Assembly: GCA_018398805.1 (NCBI GenBank)
Contig: JAGFBZ010000674.1
Coordinates: forward strand, 138,697 to 202,696
From: Hirundichthys speculiger
Taxonomy: Eukaryota > Chordata > Actinopteri > Beloniformes > Exocoetidae
Direction of reading: 5' to 3'
DNA length: 64,000 bases
Both the position numbers and the translations under genes were made by a program. The notes under the pieces are model-generated. The model did no database searches and was not told where the DNA came from. It worked only from the letters and a program-made list of their open reading frames with translations. Shown here in pieces: positions 1-12,100 of this stretch (the first letter of the stretch is position 1; the number at the start of each line of letters is the position of its first letter).

Positions 1-3000
1 CTAGCGTTACCGGAGTAAGACCATAGACTGCATAAAAAGAACTGGACAAACCCTCAGCTCAGCTGTGATGCTAGCTAGCGTTACCGGAGTAAGACCATAG
101 ACTGCATAATAAAGAACTGGACAAACCCTCAGCTCAGCTGTGATGCTAACTAGCGTTACCGGAGTGAGACCATAGACTGCATAAAAAGAACTGGACAAAC
201 CCTCAGCTCGGCTGTGATGCTAGCTAGCGTTACCGGAGTAAGACCATAGATGGCATAAAAAGAACTGGACAAACCCTCAGCTCCGCTGTGATGCTAACTA
301 GCGTTACCGGAGTAAGACCATTGACAGCATAAAAAGAACTGGACAAACCCTCAGCTCAGCTGTGATGCTAGCTAGCGTTACCGGAGTGAGACCATAGACT
401 GCATAAAAAGAACTGGACAAACCCTCAGCTCCGCTGTGATGCTAACTAGCGTTACCGGAGTAGGACCATAGACTGCATAAAAAGAACTGGACAAACCCTC
501 AGCTCGGCTGTGATGCTAGCTAGCGTTACCGCAGTAAAAACATAGACTGCATAAAAAGAACTGGACAAACCCTCAGCTCAGCTGTGATGCTAGCTAGCGT
601 TACCGGAGTAAGACCATAGACTGCATAAAAAGAACTGGACAAACCCTCAGCTCGGCTGCGATGCTAACTAGCATTACCGGAGTAAGACCATAGACGGCAT
701 TAAAAGAACTGGACAAACCATCAGCTCAGCTGTGATGCTAGCTAGCGTTACCGGAGTAAGACCATAGACTGCATAAAAAGAACTGGACAAACCCTCAGCT
801 CAGCTGTGATGCTAGCTAGCGTTACCGGAGTAAGACCATATACTGCATAATAAAGAACTGGACAAACCCTCAGCTCAGCTGTGATGCTAACTAGCGTTAC
901 CGGAGAAAGACCATAGACTGCATAAAAAGAACTGGACAAACCCTCAGCTCAGCTGTGATGCTAGCTAGCGTTACAGGAGTAAGACCATAGACTGCATAAA
1001 AAGAACTGGACAAACCCTCAGCTCAGCTGTGATGCTAGCTAGCGTTACCGGAGTAAGACCATAGACTGCATAAAAAGAACTGGACAAACCCCCAGCTCAG
1101 CTGTGATGCTAGCTAGCGTTACCGGAGTGAGAACATAGACTGCATAAAAAGAACTGGACAAACCTTAGCTCGGCTGCGATGCTAACTAGCGTTACCGGAG
1201 TAAGACCATAGACGGCATAAAAAGAACTGGACAAACCCTCAGCTCGGCTGTGATGCTAGCTAGCGTTACCGGAGTAAGACCATAGACGGCATAAAAAGAA
1301 CTGGACAAACTCTCAGCTCGGCTGTGATGCTAGCTAGCGTTACCGGAGAAAGACCATAGACTGCATAAAAAGAACTGGACAAACCCTCAGCTCAGCTGTG
1401 ATGCTAACTAGCGTTACCGGAGTGAGACCATAGACTGCATAAAAAGAACTGGACAAACCCTCAGCTCAGCTGTGATGCTAGCTAGCGTTACCGGAGTAAG
1501 ACAATAGACGGCATAAAAAGAACTGGACAAACCCTCAGCTCAGCTGTGATGCTAGCTAGCGTTACCGGAGTAAGACCATAGACGGCATAAAAAGAACTGG
1601 ACAGACCCTCAGCTCAGCTGTGATGCTAGCTAGCATTACCGGAGTAAGACCATAGACTGCATAAAAAGAACTGGACAAACCCACAGCTCAGTTGTGATGC
1701 TAACTAGCGTTACCGGAGTAAGACCATAGACTGCATAAAAAGAACTGGACAAACCCTCAGCTCCGCTGTGATGCTAGCTAGCGTTACCGGAGTAAGACAA
1801 TAGACTGCATAAAAAGAACTGGACAAACCCTCAGCTCAGCTGTGATGCTAGCTAGCGTTACCGGAGTAAGACCATAGATGGCATAAAAAGAACTGGACAA
1901 ACCCTCAGCTCAGCTATGATGCTAGCTAGCGTTACCGGAGTAAGACCATAGACTGCATAAAAAGAACTGGACAAACCCTCAGCTCGGCTGCGATGCTAAC
2001 TAGCGTTACAGGAGTAAGACCATAGACGGCATAAAAAGAACTGGACAAACCCTCAGCTCAGCTGTGATGCTAGCTAGCGTTACCGGAGTAAGACCATAGA
2101 CTGCATAAAAAGAACTGGACAAACCCACAGCTCAGCTGTGATGCTAGCTAGCGTTACCGGAGTAAGACCATAGACGGCATAAAAAGAACTGGACAAACCC
2201 TCAGCTCAGCTGTGATGCTAGCTAGCGTTACCGGAGTAAGACCATAGACTGCATAAAAAGAACTGGACAAACCCTCAGCTCAGCTGTGATGCTAGCTAGC
2301 ATTACCGGAGTAAGACCATAGACAGCATAAAAAGAACTGGACAAACCCTCAGCTTAGCTGCGATGCTAGCTATCGTTACTGGAGTAAGACCATAGACTGC
2401 ATAAAAAGAACTGGACAAACCCTCAGCTCAGCTGTGATGCTAGCTAGCATTACCGGAGTAAGACAATAGACGGCATAAAAAGAACTGGACAAACCCTCAG
2501 CTCCGCTGTGATGCTAGCTAGCATTACCGGAGGATGACCATAGATGGCATAAAAAGAACTGGACAAACCCTCAGCTCAGCTGTGATGCTAGCTAGCATTA
2601 ACGTAGGAAGACAATAGACAGCATAAAAAGAACTGGACAAATCCTCAGCTCAGCTGTGATGCTAACTAGCGTTACCGGAGTAAGACCATAGACAGCATAA
2701 AATGAACTGGACAAACCCTCAGCTCAGCTGTGATGCTTGCTAGCATTACCGGAGTAAGACCATAGACTGCATAAAAAGAACTGGACAAACCCTCAGCTCC
2801 GCTGTGATGCTAACTAGCGTTACCGGAGTAGGACCATAGACTGCATAAAAAGAACTGGACAAACCCTCAGCTCGGCTGTGATGCTAGCTAGCGTTACCGG
2901 AGTAAGAACATAGACTGCATAAAAAGAACTGGACAAACCCTCAGCTCAGCTGTGATGCTAGCTAGCGTTACCGGAGTAAGACCATAGACTGCATAAAAAG

Positions 3001-4445
3001 AACTGGACAAACCCTCAGCTCGGCTGCGATGCTAACTAGCATTACCGGAGTAAGACCATAGACGGCATAAAAAGAACTGGACAAACCCTCAGCTCAGCTG
3101 TGATGCTAGCTAGCGTTACCGGAGTAAGACCATAGACTGCATAAAAAGAACTGGACAAACCCACAGCTCAGCTGTGATGCTAACTAGCGTTACCGGAGTA
3201 AGACCATAGACTGCATAAAAAGAACTGGACAAACCCTCAGCTCCGCTGTGATGCTAGCTAGCGTTACCGGAGTAAGACAATAGACTGCATAAAAAGAACT
3301 GGACAAACCCTCAGCTCAGCTGTGATGCTAGCTAGCGTTACCGGAGTAAGACCATAGATGGCATAAAAAGAACTGGACAAACCCTCAGCTCAGCTGTGAT
3401 GCTAGCTAGCGTTACTGGAGTAAGACCATAGACTGCATAAAAAGAACTGGACAAACCCTCAGCTCGGCTGTGATGCTAACTAGCGTTACCGGAGTAAGAC
3501 CATAGACGGCATAAAAAGAACTGGACAAACCCTCAGCTCAGCTGTGATGCTAGCTAGCGTTACCGGAGTAAGACCATAGACTGCATAAAAAGAACTGGAC
3601 AAACCCTCAGCTCAGCTGTGATGCTAGCTAGCGTTACCGGAGTAAGACAATAGACGGCATAAAAAGAACTGGACAAACCCTCAGCTCAGCTGTGATGCTA
3701 GCTAGCGTTAACGTAGGAAGACCATAGACAGCATAAAAAGAACTGGACAAACCCTCAGCTCAGCTGTGATGCTAGCTAGCATTACCGGAGTAAGACCATA
3801 GACAGCATAAAAAGAACTGGACAAACCCTCAGCTTAGCTGCGATGCTAGCTATCGTTACCGGAGTAAAACCATAGACTGCATAAAAAGAACTGGACAAAC
3901 CCTCAGCTCAGCTGTGATGCTAGCTAGCATTACCGGAGTAAGACAATAGACGGCATAAAAAGAACTGGACAAACCCTCAGCTCCGCTGTGATGCTAGCTA
4001 GCATTACCAGAGGATGACCATAGATGGCATAAAAAGAACTGGACAAACCCTCAGCTCAGCTGTGATGCTAGCTAGCATTAACGTAGGAAGACCATAGACA
4101 GCATAAAAAGAACTGGACAAACCCTCAGCTCGGCTGTGATGCTAACTAGCGTTACCGGAGTAAGACCATAGACAGCATAAAATGAACTGTACAAACCCTC
4201 AGCTCAGCTGTGATGCTAGCTAGCATTACCGGAGTAAGACCATAGACTGCATAAAAAGAACTGGACAAACCCTCAGCTCGGCTGTGATGCTATCTAGCGT
4301 TACCAGAGTAAGACCATAGATGGCATAAAAAGAACTGGACAAACCCTCAGCTCGGCTGTGATGCTAACTAGCGTTACCGGAGTAAGACCATAGACTGCAT
4401 AAAAAGAACTGGACAAACTCTCGACTCAGCTGTGATGCTAACTAA
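1..4445. repeat. 74-bp minisatellite array (about 60 copies)
   Basis: Head-to-tail copies of a unit of about 74 bp run from the first base, so the array is cut by the window edge. Each unit reads CTAGCGTTACCGGAGTAAGA, then CCATAGACTGCATAAAAAGA, then ACTGGACAAACCCTCAGCTC, then AGCTGTGATGCTAG (or ..CTAA). Variants differ at recurring positions (TAGACTG/TAGACGG/TAGATGG, CTCAG/CTCGG/CTCCG). Rare variants recur at exact multiples of the unit: TAGGACC at 461 and 2829 (2368 = 32 x 74) and AGCTTAGCTG at 2351 and 3831 (1480 = 20 x 74), so blocks of many units were duplicated. The array decays at 4430-4445 (TCTCGACTCAG, CTAACTAACATGC). The short open frames in it (for example 7-198 and 748-939, minus) are repeat artefacts. 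Confidence 0.98.
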
Positions 4446-5160
4446 CATGCTAACTGTGCTTTATTTAGGTGGACGCAGCTTTATAAGAGTCACATGCTTG
4501 TGACGTAACATCATAACTTTATGTCACATTTTTGCAAAATTTGAGATTTTATGGCAAAAATTTGCTTTTTACAACAAAAAGTTAGAATATTGTGAAATTA
4601 GTGATCTTAAAGAATAATCTTCATTTTATGACAAAATTGCAATCAACTTGAATTCTAATTTTACAGAATAATGCAAAATTCAAATGTTATGACATAAAGT
4701 CATAATTTTATGTCATAAAGTTGTGATTTAATCAAAAATCAAAAAGACAAATTTACATTTATATGAAATTTACAATTTGACAACATGAATTGATAACTGT
4801 ATGTCAAGAAAATTGTTAAATTTTACTTAAAACAGCTGCAACATGAACTCAAAACGCTCCAGTTTTCTACATAATGATCATTTACGACAGACATTTTTTG
4901 AGAAATTTATGATTTTATGATAAACTGCTGCTTTTATACACAATTCTCACTTTTGTGACAAAGTAATACCTTATGTCAAAATCTCACATTTTATCAAAAT
5001 TTTTGACTTTATCACAACAATTTTGTTTTTAAACAATAAGTTGCAGTACTGTGAAATTCATGATTTTACAGTTAAAAAAAACAAACTTCATTCTAGGACA
5101 AAGTTGTATTCATACAAAAATTTACAATATAATTAATTAATTCAAAGTAGCACTGTAGTT
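4446..5160 (+). repeat. AT-rich degenerate repeat, family member 1
   Basis: A low-complexity but patterned stretch in which phrases such as GATTTTATGACAAAAATT, TTACAACAAAAAGTT, ATTGTGAAATT and AAGTCATAATTTTATGTC recur with slight changes every 20-40 bp. The same phrases occur at 14490-14840 and 41735-42430 in this orientation, and at 18741-19075 in the opposite one. It looks like an old, diverged tandem or dispersed repeat. No coding potential or terminal repeats are visible. Confidence 0.6.
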
Positions 5161-5949
5161 TTATCATATGATATTATTCTAAAGGAGTGTAATTGGATTG
5201 AGTGTTCCCTTTTCTCTGTCTTCAGAAATATTGATCAGCTGATGCAGAAAACCTGAAATGAATGAATACATTTTCTAAAGCAGGTTTTCCAGCTGCCAGA
5301 TCTGTTTTGGTCAGTGAGCTCTTTAGTCTTCTTCTAAACTTTAACAGGCAAAGATGAGTGTCGTCCTCTCCTCTCAAACACACTCCCAGGAACAGATCGT
5401 GAACATCACAAACTGCTGCTTCCTTCACTTTCCTGATGTTGTCTTTCAGCTTAGTGTCTTTTTAATGCTTGTCTCTGTATGTTCAGTGCTAATCTTCCTC
5501 TTCTGTGTCAACATGTCAGCCTCCATCCATCCCAGGCCTGAGCTGATGTGTGACAGGGATTTAAAGTGCAGTCGCGGACTGCTCTTCCCCAGCCTTCCTC
5601 TCCTACACCAGCTAGCATTCAGCCACCTGGTCGTCGCTGTGTCGCTGGTTCTGGATGTCTCTGATGAATCATTCAACGAAGGATGCACTCTGGGTAATTT
5701 GAATCATGCCTCTCAGCTTCTGGGAGCAGTCATGCTGTTCTTGTTGGTTAAACATCGGCGAGAAGTGACCGACTGTCCAGCTAAAGATGGAAGGCTGCCA
5801 GCACCACTCCAGGACTGAACTTTATAAGACATAGAACAGGACAAACAATGAGGAGCTCTAAAACAAAAAAAAACTGCTGCAGAATAGATGCATAGGATTA
5901 TTCAAACAATTCCAGCTGATATACTTCAATAAAGGGCAGGGTGGTAATG
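5161..5949. other. Single-copy stretch with an unrecognised open frame
   Basis: No repeat family is recognised here. A 154-codon frame (5354-5818, +) is open, with hydrophobic segments near residues 31-52 (LSVFLMLVSVCSVLIFLFCV) and 118-130. It has no similarity I recognise and no splice context. I treat it as probably non-coding. A short minus-strand frame overlaps it and is equally unsupported. Confidence 0.3.
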
Positions 5950-6468
5950 CTGCAGTTCCTCTACCAACCACTAGAGGCTGCAGTTCCTCTACCGACCACT
6001 AGAGACTGCAGTTCCTCTACTGACCACTAGAGGCTGCAGTTCCTCTACTGACCACTAGAGACTGCAGTTCCTCTACCGACCACTAGAGGCTGCAGTTCCT
6101 CTACCGACCACTAGAGACTGCAGTTCCTCTACCGACCACTAGAGGCTGCAGTTCCTCTACCGACCACTAGAGACTGCAGTTCCTCTACCGACCACCAGAG
6201 GCTGCAGTTCCTCTACCGACCACTAGAGGCTGCAGTTCCTCTACCGACCACTAGAGGCTGCAGTTCCTCTACCGACCACTAGAGGCTGCAGTTCCTCTAC
6301 CGAACACTAGAGACTGCAGTTCCTCTACCGACCACTAGAGACTGCAGTTCCTCTACTCACCACTAGAGGCTGCAGTTCCTCTACCGACCACTAGAGACTG
6401 CAGATCCTCTACTGACCATTAGAGGCTGCAGTTCCTCTACCGACCACTAGAGACTGCAGTTCCTCTAC
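5950..6468. repeat. 28-bp minisatellite (about 18.5 copies)
   Basis: The unit is CTGCAGTTCCTCTACCGACC followed by ACTAGAGG or ACTAGAGA. The two endings often alternate, suggesting a 56-bp dimer as the amplification unit in part of the array (about 5980-6180). Every unit starts with CTGCAG (a PstI site). The last copy degrades to CTCTACTTATCATTATGG. Confidence 0.97.
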
Positions 6469-6597
6469 TTATCATTATGGTTTTGCCCCATCAGTGAGTC
6501 AGTCTACATAAACCTCTATGTGAAAATGTCAAATTTTACAGCAGAAAAATATATTTGCAGCCTGGTACAAAAAATAGTTTTATTATATAATTTTAGT

Positions 6598-6602
<5 letters not shown>

Positions 6603-6686
<84 letters not shown>
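6603..6686. repeat. (TA)n microsatellite
   Basis: About 42 uninterrupted TA dinucleotides, ending in TATACACACGCCC. It can extrude as a cruciform and is probably length-polymorphic. Confidence 0.98.
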
Positions 6687-6691
<5 letters not shown>

Positions 6692-6805
6692 GCCCATAAA
6701 CTAAGCAAAAAAGGAAAAGTAAATAAGTGATGGTATAGCATTTCTTTGTTACATCAATGATTCTTAGTCCTAAATCTTATACAGTTGAGAAGCCTGTTTA
6801 TTTAT

Positions 6806-7236
6806 CTTTTAAATGGATCCACATCTGTCAGGAACTTTAGTGGGATGAACAGCAGAGCTGAACCCATGAAAGATTTACCAGATCTTCTCTGCTGATGATA
6901 AACAGCTTTGTTTTTTTTCGCTGTTGACTCTTGTTTTGACCTTCGGGTAAGTGCCAATCATCAGGTGCCTTTATTGTAGCTCTCTGCCCAGACTATCAGG
7001 AAAAGACTGCAAACAGCCGGTCTCCATTTTCAGAAGGCTCCAGGAGCCAGGCTGTTGTAGCTGTGGAGGGTTCATTTACTTTAGTCCTTTTATCCACCAA
7101 ACAAGAGTCAACAGCAGAAAAAAGCTGTGAGTACAGGTAGAGAAGATCTGGTAAATCTTTCATGGGTCTAGCCCACATCCTCAGCTCTGCTGCTCATCAG
7201 ACAGATGTTCCTGACAGATGTGGATCCGTTTAAAAC
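6806..7236. mobile_element. Large inverted repeat (foldback-like, possible MITE)
   Basis: The left arm (about 6806-6947) and right arm (about 7087-7236) are reverse complements. GGATCCACATCTGTCAGGAA at 6815-6834 matches GTTCCTGACAGATGTGGATCC at 7207-7227. CATGAAAGATTTACCAGATC in the left arm matches the complement of GATCTGGTAAATCTTTCATG near 7146. CTGTTGACTCTTGTTT in the left arm matches AAACAAGAGTCAACAG in the right. The arms differ by an indel of about 14 bp and scattered changes, and are separated by a spacer of about 140 bp. The element family is not identified, and no target-site duplication was found at the blurred outer ends. Confidence 0.75.
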
Positions 7237-7260
7237 AGAAATAAAAATGCTCTTATTAGA

Positions 7261-7559
7261 TTTATTACCAAGAAGCATCGTCACAACAAAGAAATAATCT
7301 ACTAAACTCTAGTTTACTGACTTTTTGTGCTTAACTTGTGTTAGACGTACAGTTTTTTTATTGGTGTTGAACAATAATCATTTTCTAATTTCATTTTAAG
7401 AATTTATTAATTCATGTTTCAGTAATTTGAAATGTCATCATTTAAAACAATATTTATTCCCGTTCAGTTTTTTTTTATTGTTTCCTGGTAAAAGGTTGTC
7501 CTTCAGTTGGATTTATTCTAGTCTGTCTTCTGAAGTTCGTGGGCTCCTCGGTGGTCTGG
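7261..7559. other. Single-copy AT-rich DNA
   Basis: No repeat or gene is recognised in this stretch, which lies directly upstream of the CpG-rich block. Confidence 0.4.
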
Positions 7560-7940
7560 AGGTGGTTCGGTCCCTCAGGGTTTGGGGGGGGGGTCAGCTC
7601 CAGCTGGGGCCGGGCAGATGACGTGGGATCAGGTGGAGGAAAAGCTCCTTACTAAAGGAGGAGGGACGGGGGGGCGGCAGAAAGTGTCAGCAGACTGCGG
7701 TGGACGGCTCTCTGCCTCCCCGGTCACAAGCACCACAGCAGCCGCATGTGCAGCTCCGAACCCGCACACGGACTTCACCAGGGCTTCATCCGGACCAGCG
7801 GCTGCTCCCGCGGACTCCCTGCCGCTCCCGTTCCCGCTGCGGGTTCATGCGTGAGGACGCGCGCCGCAGGCGGCAGTGAAGCGGCAGCAGGAGGTAGAGG
7901 AGGAGGAGGAGGAGGAAGAGTCTCTCTACACGTGCTGGAG
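7560..7940 (+). promoter_or_regulatory. CpG-rich block, putative promoter and non-coding exon 1
   Basis: GC and CpG content rise sharply here against AT-rich surroundings (CCGCGGACTCCC, GACGCGCGCCGCAGGCGGCAG). The block ends in a purine-rich GGAGGAGGAGGAGGAGGAAG tract followed by CTGGAG|GTGAGACAG, a good splice donor after 7940. No long credible coding frame exists. A short upstream frame starts at ATG 7847 and stops after 10 codons at 7879. This is the usual look of a vertebrate CpG-island promoter with a 5'UTR exon. The next visible candidate exon on this strand is at about 44636-44727, which would make intron 1 about 36.7 kb. Joining the two is inference; no transcript evidence is available. 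Confidence 0.5.
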
Positions 7941-8563
7941 GTGAGACAGATTCTTCTTATTTAATCAGCTGCACAGGTGCTGCTTTTTAATGACAAATCT
8001 AGACTTCAAAATTGGTTTATTTACAAGAAAAACCGCAGAAAAACTTGCTGCGTCTGCGCAGGACTGAGCGCGTGGAGGACAACCTGAGAGCGTCGTTGTT
8101 AAGTTGTTGTTTTGAACCTGATTATTGTTGAGATGAGATCACGGTTTGGTCTCTGGACCTGGAGCAAACTGCTGCAGGTCGTTTCCCCCAAGTTTGATGG
8201 TCCAGCAGAGTCATGTAAACTTTTAAGATCAGGCTCCTTCACACGTTTAAATTAAATGTCGCTATATTCTGCCAGGGGATGCGCCTTCAAAGCAGTGTCA
8301 CGATTAGTTTAATTTTTTACCTCAGTTACAATTAAGTAAGATTAAGTAAGATTATTTATTTTAGTTTAAGGTCTTTTTTGCACTCATAGATGACTAACAA
8401 GTTTTTGTGACAACTATTACAACTGGGATATAGATTCAAAATTAATCACAGCTCACAATGTTGCCGAAGCAAATATTTCAACAAGTGTCCAGAAAAAGCC
8501 TACTTGTGTTTCCCAACATTTATTAAAGCCGACACCAGCCTTCTTTGACAGTCTGATCTAACA
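7941..8563 (+). other. Putative start of intron 1
   Basis: Sequence downstream of the presumed donor. CpG content falls within about 150 bp. No repeat or coding element is recognised. Confidence 0.35.
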
Positions 8564-8565
8564 TA

Positions 8566-8825
8566 CACTCTCAGAAATAGGGGTACAGTACGAGTCTTTT
8601 TTGTCCCCTGAGGTACAATCTACACAAATGTACCCCCTAGGGTTAATTATTGGACCTTAAGGTACCTATATGTACCTTTTTGATGGTCCAAAAGGTACAT
8701 ATATGTACTCAAGTGGGTACAAAAGGTACAAAAGGGTACAAAACTGTACCTTCTGAGGGTACTGCCCCAGTGACAAGCCATTGTACCTCTAAAGGTACAA
8801 TTCTGTACTTTCTTTTCTGAGAGTG
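8566..8825. mobile_element. 260-bp TIR element (MITE) with TA target duplication
   Basis: The ends are CACTCTCAGAAA (8566) and TTTTCTGAGAGTG (ending 8825), perfect inverted repeats over the outer bases. TA flanks each side (8564-8565 and 8826-8827). The interior is full of GGTAC/GTACC motifs (AAGGTACATATATGTACTC and similar), so much of it can fold on itself. No transposase is present. The TA duplication fits a Tc1/mariner-type non-autonomous element, and this terminal sequence type is common in fish genomes. Confidence 0.85.
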
Positions 8826-9167
8826 TATATGATAAACTACCGAAACCATGACTCTGTCAGAGACTGAAATCACCAACAGTGGAGCACAAAAGGACAAAGA
8901 CAGAAGACAGTGATGGAGGCCTGTAGTACACTGGTGAACGTGGTGCACGTGAATGCATGTGTGGTTGGCGTGTTGTGATGCTGGATGCAAATCTCGTTTG
9001 TTTCAGTTCAGTTCATTTCTTCTTCTCAGGGCTGCTTGGTCACGGTTGGCCTTTGATGTTCTTCTGTCTGGCTGATGCCCAGCAGTGAGGTCAGGTGACC
9101 CAGTTATAGCAGATCCCTTCAGTTCTTCCTGACCACCTCAGACTTCCACATGTGGATGAGAACTAAA
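8826..9167. other. Single-copy spacer before the 19-bp array
   Basis: Nothing recognisable. The sequence leads into the first CTGCAGACGTCAG unit at 9168. Confidence 0.4.
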
Positions 9168-12100
9168 CTGCAGACGTCAGTCAGAGCTGCAGACGTCAGT
9201 CAGAGCTGCAGACGTCAGTCAGAGCTGCAGACGTCAGTCAGAGCTGCAGATGTCAGTCAGAGATGCAGACGTCAGTTAGAGCTGCAGACATCAGTCAGAG
9301 CTGCAGACGTCAGTCAGAGCTGCAGACGTCAGTCAGAGCTGCAGACGTCAGTCAGAGCTGCAGACGTCAGTCAGAGCTGCAGACCTCAGTCAGAGCTGCA
9401 GACGTCAGTCAGAGCTGCAGACGTCAGTCAGAGCTGCAGACACCAGAGCTGCAGACGTCAGTCAGAGCTGCAGACGTCAGTCAGAGCTGCAGACCTCGGT
9501 CAAAGCTGCAGACGTCAGTCAGAGGTGCAGACGTCAGTCAGTGGTGCAGATATCAGTCAGAGCTGCAGACATCAGTCAGAGCTGCAGACACCAGAGCTGC
9601 AGACGTCAGTCAGAGCTGCAGATGTCAGTTAGAGCTGCAGACATCAGTCAGAGCTGCAGACACCAGAGCTGCAAACGTCAGTCAGAGCTGCAAATGTCAG
9701 TCAGAGCTGCAGACCTCAGTCAAAGCTGCAGACCTCAGTCAAAGCTGCAGACGTCAGTCAGAGGTGCAGACGTCAGTCAGTGGTGCAGATATCAGTCAGA
9801 GCTGCAGACATCAGTCAGAGCTGCAGACACCAGAGCTGCAGACATCAGTCAGAGCTGCAGACACCAGAGCTGCAGACGTCAGTCAGAGCTGCAGACGTCA
9901 GTCAGAGCTGCAGACCTCAGTCAAAGCTGCAGACGTCAGTCAGAGGTGCAGACGTCAGTCAGTGGTGCAGATATCAGTCAGAGCTGCAGACATCAGTCAG
10001 AGCTGCAGACACCAGAGCTGCAGACGTCAGTCAGAGCTGCAGACGTCAGTCAGAGCTGCAGATGTCAGTCAGAGCTGCAGACCTCAGTCAAAGCTGCAGA
10101 CGTCAGTCAGAGGTGCAGGCGTCAGTCAGTGGTGCAGATATCAGTCAGAGCTGCAGACATCAGTCAGAGCTGCAGACACCAGAGCTGCAGACGTCAGTCA
10201 GAGCTGCAGACGTCAGTCAGAGCTGCAGACCTCAGTCAAAGCTGCAGACGTCAGTCAGAGGTGCAGACGTCAGTCAGTGGTGCAGATATCAGTCAGAGCT
10301 GCAGACATCAGTCAGAGCTGCAGACACCAGAGCTGCAGACGTCAGTCAGAGCTGCAGATGTCAGTTAGAGCTGCAGACATCAGTCAGAGCTGCAGACACC
10401 AGAGCTGCAAACGTCAGTCAGAGCTGCAAATGTCAGTCAGAGCTGCAAATGTCAGTCAGAGCTGCAGACCTCAGTCAGAGCTGCAGACGTCAGTCAGAGC
10501 TGCAGACGTCAGTCAGAGCTGCAGACCTCAGTCAGAGCTGCAGACGTCAGTCAGAGCTGCAGACGTCAGTCAGAGCTGCAGACACCAGAGCTGCAGACGT
10601 CAGTCAGAGCTGCAGATGTCAGTTAGAGCTGCAGACATCAGTCAGAGCTGCAGACACCAGAGCTGCAAACGTCAGTCAGAGCTGCAAATGTCAGTCAGAG
10701 CTGCAGACCTCAGTCAAAGCTGCAGACCTCAGTCAAAGCTGCAGACGTCAGTCAGAGGTGCAGACGTCAGTCAGTGGTGCAGATATCAGTCAGAGCTGCA
10801 GACATCAGTCAGAGCTGCAGACACCAGAGCTGCAGACGTCAGTCAGAGCTGCTGCAGACGTCAGTCAGAGCTGCAGACCTCAGTCAAAGCTGCAGCAGAC
10901 GTCAGTCAGAGGTGCAGACGTCAGTCAGTGGTGCAGATATCAGTCAGAGCTGCAGACATCAGTCAGAGCTGCAGACACCAGAGCTGCAGACGTCAGTCAG
11001 AGCTGCAGACGTCAGTCAGAGCTGCAGACCTCAGTCAAAGCTGCAGACGTCAGTCAGAGGTGCAGGCGTCAGTCAGTGGTGCAGATATCAGTCAGAGCTG
11101 CAGACATCAGTCAGAGCTGCATACACCAGAGCTGCAGACGTCAGTCAGAGCTGCAGATGTCAGTCAGAGCTGCAGACCTCAGTCAAAGCTGCAGACGTCA
11201 GTCAGAGGTGCAGACGTCAGTCAGTGGTGCAGATATCAGTCAGAGCTGCAGACATCAGTCAGAGCTGCAGACACCAGAGCTGCAGACGTCAGTCAGAGCT
11301 GCAGATGTCAGTTAGAGCTGCAGAGACATCAGTCAGAGCTGCAGACACAGCACCAGAGCTGCAGAATGTCAGTCAGAGCTGCAATGCAGTCAGTCAGAGC
11401 TGCAGAGTCAGTCAGTCAGAGCTGCAGACGTCAGTCAGAGCTGCAGAGTCAGCAGACAGTCAGTCAGAGCTGCAGACGTCAGTCAGAGCTGCAGACGTCA
11501 GTCAGAGCTGCAGACACCAGAGCTGCAGACGTCAGTCAGAGCTGCAGACGTCAGTCAGAGCTGCAGACCTCAGTCAAAGCTGCAGACGTCAGTCAGAGGT
11601 GCAGACGTCAGTCAGTGGTGCAGATATCAGTCAGAGCTGCAGACATCAGTCAGAGCTGCAGACACCAGAGCTGCAGACGTCAGTCAGAGCTGCAGATGTC
11701 AGTTAGAGCTGCAGACATCAGTCAGAGCTGCAGACACCAGAGCTGCAAACGTCAGTCAGAGCTGCAGATGTCAGTCAGAGCTGCAGAACGTCAGTCAGAG
11801 CTGCAGACGTCAGTCAGAGCTGCAGACCTCAGTCAGAGCTGCAGACGTCAGTCAGAGCTGCAGACGTCAGTCAGAGCTGCAGACCTCAGTCAGAGCAGAC
11901 AGTCAGAGCTGCAGACCTCAGTCAGAGCTGCAGACGTCAGTCAGAGCTGCAGACGTCAGTCAGAGCTGCAGGTGTCAGTCAGAGCTGCAGACCTCAGTCA
12001 GAGCTGCAGACACCAGAGCTGCAGACATCAGTCAGAGTTGCAGACGTCCGTCAAAGCTGCAGACGTCAGTTAGAGCTGCAGACGTCAGTTAGAGCTGCAG

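Noticed and set aside
5354..5818. 154-codon frame with hydrophobic segments as a small membrane protein gene
   Set aside because: No recognisable similarity, splice sites or promoter; a frame of this length is not rare in 64 kb on two strands.
9263..12073. A 936-codon open frame with a 19-residue repeat, seemingly a giant repetitive protein
   Set aside because: It is the 19-bp minisatellite read through; the unit has no stop in any forward frame and similar frames exist in the other frames. There is no promoter, splice or codon-bias support.
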